This document shows, piece after piece, positions 58,743-64,000 of a stretch of 64,000 bases of DNA. Every line of letters starts with the position of its first letter. Within the stretch, counting starts at the first letter, position 1. Both the position numbers and the translations under genes were made by a program. The notes below the pieces were generated by a model. That model was not told the origin of the DNA. It saw only the letters and a list, made by a program, of their open reading frames with translations, and did not search any database. Location of the stretch: positions 1-64,000 of the forward strand of contig JANBVO010000030.1 in assembly GCA_030052745.1 (NCBI GenBank), in the 5' to 3' direction. This DNA comes from Pleurostoma richardsiae. Lineage: Eukaryota; Ascomycota; Sordariomycetes; Calosphaeriales; Pleurostomataceae.

Positions 58743-60021
58743 CCGATCCTGAGAACGCTCTCCAGTTCTGTAGAGCTTGTGTCGTGCACATCTACCCCGT
58801 CATTGACCTTGGAGATGACCACAACATCCCGGGAGAGCAATAGATGAGGATGAAGATGTTGACTTGCGTTAAACAAGGCGGCGCTCGACATTCATTGGTC
58901 CATCTCGGTCTCTAATGAGAATGCGGTACGAATATGTACCTGTACGTTGATACTGTAGGAGAAGGACGAAAGGTATCTCTCGTGTATATCGGTGCCGTGA
59001 AGCGCCCCATCATTGGCAGGCGCGGTCTCACCACTGTAACCCAATGAAGTACCGGAGTGGTGGTTCATCGCCCAAGCAGGAAGTTGCACAGCATTCAGCC
59101 TCATCCTGGGAAAGGGGCACGCCTTCCATTTCTGCCAGTAACACAATGTGAGGTACCTACCTAAAGTACCTTACCGAAAGACCACCACATACAGGGGAAA
59201 TCCACGGCGGCCTTCAACCGTTTCGCGATGTCCGCCGTGTGAAAGCCCCTCGCACGTCCCGTCGACGAAGTGGACCGCGGGGCCATGGAGCTTTCTGTGA
59301 CCTGTCGGGAACTTGTACGATTGCTGCCAGGCACCCCTGGACTCTGTACTCCGTCATCCACAGGGTGAAACCGAAGCCCGGCCGTTGCTGCCGGGCGCAG
59401 GTGTTGGTGATCATCACGGCGATGCGTGACTTAACGCATACGCAGTGCCCGGCGTCCGTCACGGCCGCATACCATCGGCTTTGCCCTGGGACAGGGAGCT
59501 CTTCGATCACTCCGCACCGACCGGCCCGTTTGGCTACCCGCCGGATTCCCCGCCCCGGTGTCTTTGTCTGGCCTAATCTGGCATGGAGACCAAGGGCATT
59601 GACATAATGACGCTTTCGGTTGACGTAAAAAGATGTGTCGAGGCGCTGCTGTTGCTCCTCCTGATGACCACACGTGGTGCGCAAACGGGACCAACTGGCG
59701 CAGTTGAGCACACACTTCTGCAACGCCATGGTTCTTTCTTCTCCACCACTGAGCAAACGGAGAAGTAGTGAGTGGTCCTCCGGCCAATCAATGAAAGTGA
59801 AGGCATAAAAGGGATCCTTGGGGACACTTCACCTCACTTACACCCGCTTCGTCACAGTCGAAAAGTACCTTCAAAGAAACACCCTGGTCCCGCCTTACAT
59901 CTGAACATTTACCATTGAGATTCAAAGCTACCGAGACTCTCTTTCTCTACCCACACTTATAACTTTCGTCAGGTAATCGAACTGTATACGATCGATCACT
60001 CCGCGACCCCAGATCTCCAAG
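58743..60021. other. intergenic, LYC1 upstream region
   Basis: 1.3 kb between divergent genes. GGTACCTACCTAAAGTACC occurs near 59153. Nearer LYC1 a CCAAT box (around 59783) and a TATA-like CATAAAAGG (around 59803) lie about 215-240 bp before the ATG. A 180-codon minus frame at 59214-59756 has no domain signal and is left out. Confidence 0.45.
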
Positions 60022-61224
60022 ATGGGCTCCTCGGCACCAGCAGAGCTCCCGTCTGCCTCCTCTCCATCTCTGGTCCTCACCCACCCCACCCCCGCAGAAA
60101 AGCGCCGCACATGGACTCTCTCCCACGCCATGTGGGGAGGCGCCCTCAAGCTGGACGACTACCTCCGCCGCGAGGAGTATCTCGCCACCGTCCCCGTCGC
60201 CAAGGACGGCGGCATGACCCACTGGATCCTCACCGACGGCTCCCTGCCGCCCGATGCTCGCCCCATCCTTTCTAGCTGCGAGACCCTCACCAAGCGAGCC
60301 ATCGCCTGCCGGGCAGGTGGTGACGGTGGCATCCAAGAAGGAGTTGCTTTCGGCATCGCCTCCGTGTTCACGGACCCGCAGTTCCGCGGCCGGGGCTACG
60401 CGCGGCGGATGATGAACGACCTGGGGCCCGCTCTCTCCGGACAAAGTGAAGAAGCTGCGAGGTCGAACGGTCCAGGGTCTCGGCCGCTTTTCTCCGTGCT
60501 CTACTCAGACATCGGCAAGGAGTTCTACACCAAGAGCGGCTGGGCCCCTTTCGAGAGCTCTCACCTGGCCTTCACGCCGGCGCCGTCACTCACACCAGCG
60601 GGAGGAGAGCCCGCAAGCACGGCCAAGCCCATCGGCTACCACGAGCTCGCAGAACTATGCGCGGCAGATGAGAGGCTGCTTCGAGCACGGCTCGCTAGGC
60701 AGGCCCGAGAGCTTGAGGCCGCCGGGGCGCAGAAGAAGGTGTGCGTCGCGCTGGTTCCGAACCTAGACACGATGCTGTGGCACCTGATGCGCGAGGACTA
60801 CATGACTAAGCACATCTTCGGGCGCACGCCGACGGTACGCGGTGCGGTGTTCGGCGAGCCCGGGCGCAGGGTGTGGGCCGTCTGGACGAGGGGGTACTAC
60901 GGCGGCCTGCAGACCATGGAGGGCAACACGCTCCACGTGCTGAGGGTCGCGGTGGAGGACGAAGAGCAGATATCAGAGGACTACCTAGGGGAGGGGTTCC
61001 GGTCCATCGTGCAGATAGCCCAGGCGGAGGCGGCGGAGTGGCACTCTCAAGACGTGCAGATGTGGAACCCCAGCCCGTTGCTCAGGAGAGCTGCAGACCG
61101 AAGCGGTATCAAGCACGAGTTTGTGGAGAGGGACAAGGAGAGCATTGCGAGCTTGATGCCGTATACTGGGGAGGCGGCGTCCGAAGTCGACTGGGTGCTG
61201 AACGAGAAATTTGGCTGGTGCTAA
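60022..61224 (+). CDS. LYC1: lysine N6-acetyltransferase (Lyc1-like, GNAT)
   Basis: A single exon of 400 residues. The start of the protein (LVLTHPTPAEKRRTWTLSHA, then WGGALKLDDYLRREEYLA) matches fungal Lyc1 proteins. The acetyl-CoA-binding core of GNAT enzymes is seen at about residues 110-135: GIASVFTDPQFRGRGYARRM (R/Q-x-x-G-x-G/A). FSVLYSDIGKEFYTKSGW follows as the second GNAT landmark. The C-terminal half is the Lyc1-specific extension ending in LNEKFGWC. In yeasts that degrade lysine, Lyc1 transfers an acetyl group from acetyl-CoA to free L-lysine as the first catabolic step. The role in this fungus is inferred from homology. Confidence 0.85.
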   Translation: MGSSAPAELPSASSPSLVLTHPTPAEKRRTWTLSHAMWGGALKLDDYLRREEYLATVPVAKDGGMTHWILTDGSLPPDARPILSSCETLTKRAIACRAGGDGGIQEGVAFGIASVFTDPQFRGRGYARRMMNDLGPALSGQSEEAARSNGPGSRPLFSVLYSDIGKEFYTKSGWAPFESSHLAFTPAPSLTPAGGEPASTAKPIGYHELAELCAADERLLRARLARQARELEAAGAQKKVCVALVPNLDTMLWHLMREDYMTKHIFGRTPTVRGAVFGEPGRRVWAVWTRGYYGGLQTMEGNTLHVLRVAVEDEEQISEDYLGEGFRSIVQIAQAEAAEWHSQDVQMWNPSPLLRRAADRSGIKHEFVERDKESIASLMPYTGEAASEVDWVLNEKFGWC

Positions 61225-61362
61225 CCTTACAGAATCACGGCCATGCGCATTAATATAAATAGCGAATCTTGGGCTTATGATACATGTGTCATTGACTCTT
61301 GCTCACAGTAAGGCCATCTATCATGAGCTCTAGAACTTCCCAACGCCCCGCCAATGTCCCTT

Positions 61363-63170
61363 TTAGTGACCGTGACCGTCATCCTCCGCCTGCGGCTCCG
61401 GATCCAGCTTGATCAGGGTATCGATCCGCATGATGGCGATACAGGCCTCCACCGCGCTCTTCAGCTGCCGGACCTTGCTTATGCTCGGCTCCAGGACGCC
61501 CGCCTTGACCTCGTCGACGACCTTGCCCTTCATCAGGTCGAGGCCGTAGTTCTTGTAGCTCTTCTTGCGCGCCACCGTCTTCTCGTCCTCGTTGGCGTCG
61601 CCCTCCTGGATGCGCTGCGACAGGGCGTGCCGCGACCGCAGCTGCGCCACCAGCTCCGACGCGTCCTTGGCCGCGTTGACCGCTAGCGTCTTAGGTATGA
61701 TTAGTAGCGACTGCGCGAACTCACCGATCGCCAACTGCTCTCGGGAGCCGACGGTGCCGGCGAACTCCTCCAGGTAAATGTGAAGGGCGGTCTCAGCTGC
61801 ACCGCCGCCAGGGACGACGCTGCCGCTCTCTAGAGTCCGCTTGACCGCGCACAGGGAGTCGTGCACAGAGCGCTCCATCTCGTCCAGCTGGAAGTCGTTG
61901 GGGCCCCGGAGGATGATGGACGCGGAGGAGTGGGTCTTGGTTCCCTTGACGAGGATGCACTCGTCATCGGAGATGCGCTCCTGGACGACCTCCTCGGCGT
62001 GGCCAAGGTATGAAGGGTCGAAGCGCTCGTCTCCGTTCAAGTCGGACAGAGTGCTCAGCAGCGTGGCGCCGGTCGCCTTGGCAATACGCCGCAGATCCTC
62101 CTTCTTGCATCGCCGCACCGCCATCGCGCCCTTCTCGATGAACATCTTCAGGCACAGATCGTCGATACCCTTCGTCGTCAGGACGACGTTCGCACCGGCC
62201 TTCAGGATCATCTCGACTCTCTCTAGGACCATGGTGGCTTCGCGCGCGCGGATCTGCTCCAGCTGCTGGGGGTCGTCGATGGTTATCTGGACACCAAGCT
62301 TCATGCGCTCCTTTTGCAGATTCATATCCAAAACCGCAATCTTGGCGTCCGTTACTCTCGTAGTCATCGCTTGGGAGGCTACAGTGCAGTTCAGAGCGTA
62401 GCCCTTAACGAGGACGGACTCGAGCGCGCCCTTGCCGTGTGCCTTCAGGATGTTGACTGCCTTCACCGGGTATTTGACCTCGTTCCTGTTGTTGGTCGAC
62501 TTGACCGCCAGCATTGCATCCACCACCATGTTGGAGAAGAAGTCGGAGTCGGAGCCGATGATCTTGCTAGACATAGAAGTCTTGGCGATGTTTATCAGCG
62601 ACTCCCGTCCCAGGTTCTCGACCTTGATGCTGACGTTCTCGTTCATGTACTTGACGGCCTCCCGAAGGGCTAAACGGTATCCGGTGATAATTGTCGTCGG
62701 GTGTATCCGCGTCTTCATGAGCTCGTTTGCCCGCCGCAACAGCTCCGCAGCAATGAGGACCACCGACGTCGTTCCATCGCCGACTTCCTTGTCCTGCTGA
62801 TGAGCGAGGTCCACCAGTATCTTCCCTGCAGGGTGTTCTACGTCTAGTAGGGTGAGAATAGTTGCGCCGTCGTTCGTGACTGTTACATCCTGCCAGCCAT
62901 CAATACCAGGAGTTGTCGGGTGGGGTTGCGAGGATGCTTACTCCGATATCGTCCACCATCATCTTGTCCAGGCCGCTGGGACCAAACGAGCTCTTGACGA
63001 CATTTGCTATGGCCTGTGTCGCAAGGACTGGAGGGAAATCAGCATTAGCAATCTAGTCTTCGAGCGCTGTGGAAGAGCTCACCATTCTGATCCCGGATGT
63101 CGGCACCAGATATCTTCTGACCGCCCAGGAAAAGGGTGCCGTTGCCCGGCTGCTCGAATAAGGAAGCCAT
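61363..63170 (-). CDS. CCT1: T-complex protein 1 subunit alpha (CCT1)
   Basis: Three exons: 63170-63083 ([18 protein letters not shown]), a middle exon ([20 protein letters not shown] to DDIG) and a long last exon from [12 protein letters not shown]. Group II chaperonin hallmarks are present: NDGATIL, the ATPase motif [24 protein letters not shown] and the GxxDxxxG-like block near the end. The alpha-subunit identity comes from [31 protein letters not shown] and [20 protein letters not shown]1 is one of eight subunits of the cytosolic ring that folds actin and tubulin. Head to head with prolyl-tRNA synthetase across 447 bp. Confidence 0.95.
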
Positions 63171-63617
63171 ATCTAAGCTCGTATCTCTCGCGGTTCAGAT
63201 TTCGCGGTATGCGAGTCGTCTGGCTGAAAATATCGTGGTTCCAGGAGCTCGGGCTGTTCCCCGAAGGCAGCTTTGGCTTTCTTTGCCTGCAGCTTCCACC
63301 ACGCGCAGGGAACTTTTTATCGGAAAATTCATGTTCCCTTACCGCCACCCCTGTCCCAGGGCGATTCCCATTGGCTCCCGCTGCCTAACTCTGTGTCGAC
63401 CCCCAGCCACGGGTGGCTTGAGCTCTCTGATTGCCCCTCATTTTGATACGCGGTTGCAGAAAGGGTCAATCAATTCTGAGGCGGGGCACACAATCCCGCG
63501 CGCTGCGACAAATTGAGGCAGTGACTCAGTTCGGGCAGCAAACCAGTCAGTCACATATTCCGCCCTGCTCAATTCGAATTCCCCCTCTGTCGGCAGGACT
63601 CCAGCAATACAGTCAGC
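63171..63617. promoter_or_regulatory. bidirectional promoter, CCT1/ProRS
   Basis: A 447-bp gap between the start codons of two divergent, growth-related housekeeping genes. It must hold both promoters. A CCAAT-like CCCATTGGC (ATTGG on plus) lies at about 63368. No TATA box was clear. Confidence 0.5.
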
Positions 63618-64000
63618 ATGGCGGAACCGCAGGAGCAGTCCAAGAGCGCGCTGAAGAAGGCCGAGAAGCAGGCCAAGATGGCCGCCGAGAAGGCTGCGAA
63701 AGCCGCGAAGCAGGCGACTCTCGTGGTCGGCAGCGGCAAGAAGACCGACGATATCATCGGCATTACGGTCAAGAAGTCGGAGGATTTTTCGCAATGGTAT
63801 CAAGAGGTCGTCCTCAAGGCTGAGATGATCGAGTACTACACTGAGATTTCGGGCTTTTTCGTCATGCGCCCCGCCAGCATGTACATCTGGAGCGTCATTC
63901 GCAAGTGGTTCCAGGAGAGGATCGAGGCCATGGGCGTGGAGGAGACGAGCTTTCCGATGTTCCTGTCACAGAAGTCGCTCGAGAAGGAGGCAAACCACAT
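63618..64000 (+). CDS. prolyl-tRNA synthetase, cytosolic, 5' part
   Basis: Starts at 63618 and runs off the window after 127 codons. A Lys/Ala-rich N-terminal helix (SALKKAEKQAKMAAEKAAKA) precedes the catalytic domain. The domain opens with GITVKKSEDFSQWYQEVVLK, then MIEYYTEISGFFVMRPASMYIW and EAMGVEETSFPMFLS, all typical of the eukaryote/archaeal type class II ProRS. It attaches proline to its tRNA in the cytosol. Motif 2, motif 3 and the anticodon domain lie beyond the window. Confidence 0.95.
   Translation, partial: MAEPQEQSKSALKKAEKQAKMAAEKAAKAAKQATLVVGSGKKTDDIIGITVKKSEDFSQWYQEVVLKAEMIEYYTEISGFFVMRPASMYIWSVIRKWFQERIEAMGVEETSFPMFLSQKSLEKEANH

Noticed and set aside
59214-59756. 180-codon minus-strand frame upstream of LYC1
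   Set aside because: No domain, no signal peptide, and composition like the equally open frames on both strands.

Overview
The window is nuclear DNA from a filamentous ascomycete (Pezizomycotina, most likely a Sordariomycete). This rests on the 50-70 bp GT-AG introns that interrupt most genes, a HET-domain gene, a Zn(II)2Cys6 regulator, a CBM1-bearing plant-cell-wall hydrolase, an amadoriase, an opsin-like membrane protein, and clearly fungal orthologues of DDB1, Rieske protein, CCT1, LYC1 and prolyl-tRNA synthetase. Exon joins were worked out by eye from reading frame, splice sites and family motifs. Where stated, exon lengths sum to whole codon numbers.

Layout. 0-3.5 kb is gene-poor and holds a broken SGNH esterase gene. 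3.5-6.1 kb carries a YVC1-type vacuolar cation channel. 6.8-14 kb holds a broken F-box-like gene, a large membrane-inserted HET protein with one frame break, a dienelactone hydrolase and an amadoriase. 14.7-18.6 kb holds an oligopeptide (OPT) transporter and a DUF1772/anthrone-oxygenase-like protein. At 20-22.7 kb a Zn2Cys6 regulator is divergent from an opsin-like protein that lacks the retinal lysine. 23.1-29.9 kb is a compact amine-catabolism group: membrane-anchored copper amine oxidase, a ureohydrolase (agmatinase-like) with a signal peptide, and an MFS transporter.

32-37 kb holds housekeeping genes (DDB1, Rieske). 39.8-46.5 kb is rich in secreted products: an Ala-rich secreted protein, a coiled-coil protein, a secreted PEBP and a GH5+CBM1 mannanase. 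47.5-53.2 kb has an R3H protein, a PAN-like single-pass membrane protein and a PQ-loop transporter. 53.9-58.7 kb has a WD40 protein of the WRAP53/Swt21 type convergent with a large protein that resembles the meiotic Zip2/SHOC1 family. The window ends with LYC1 (lysine acetyltransferase), CCT1 and, head to head with CCT1, the start of cytosolic prolyl-tRNA synthetase, which is cut by the window edge.

Working together: the most coherent functional group is amine oxidase + ureohydrolase + transporter (guanidino-compound/polyamine nitrogen salvage). A second possible pairing is the divergent amadoriase/OPT pair (uptake and deglycation of glycated peptides). No rRNA, clear tRNA, CRISPR array, intact transposon or virus-like element was recognised.
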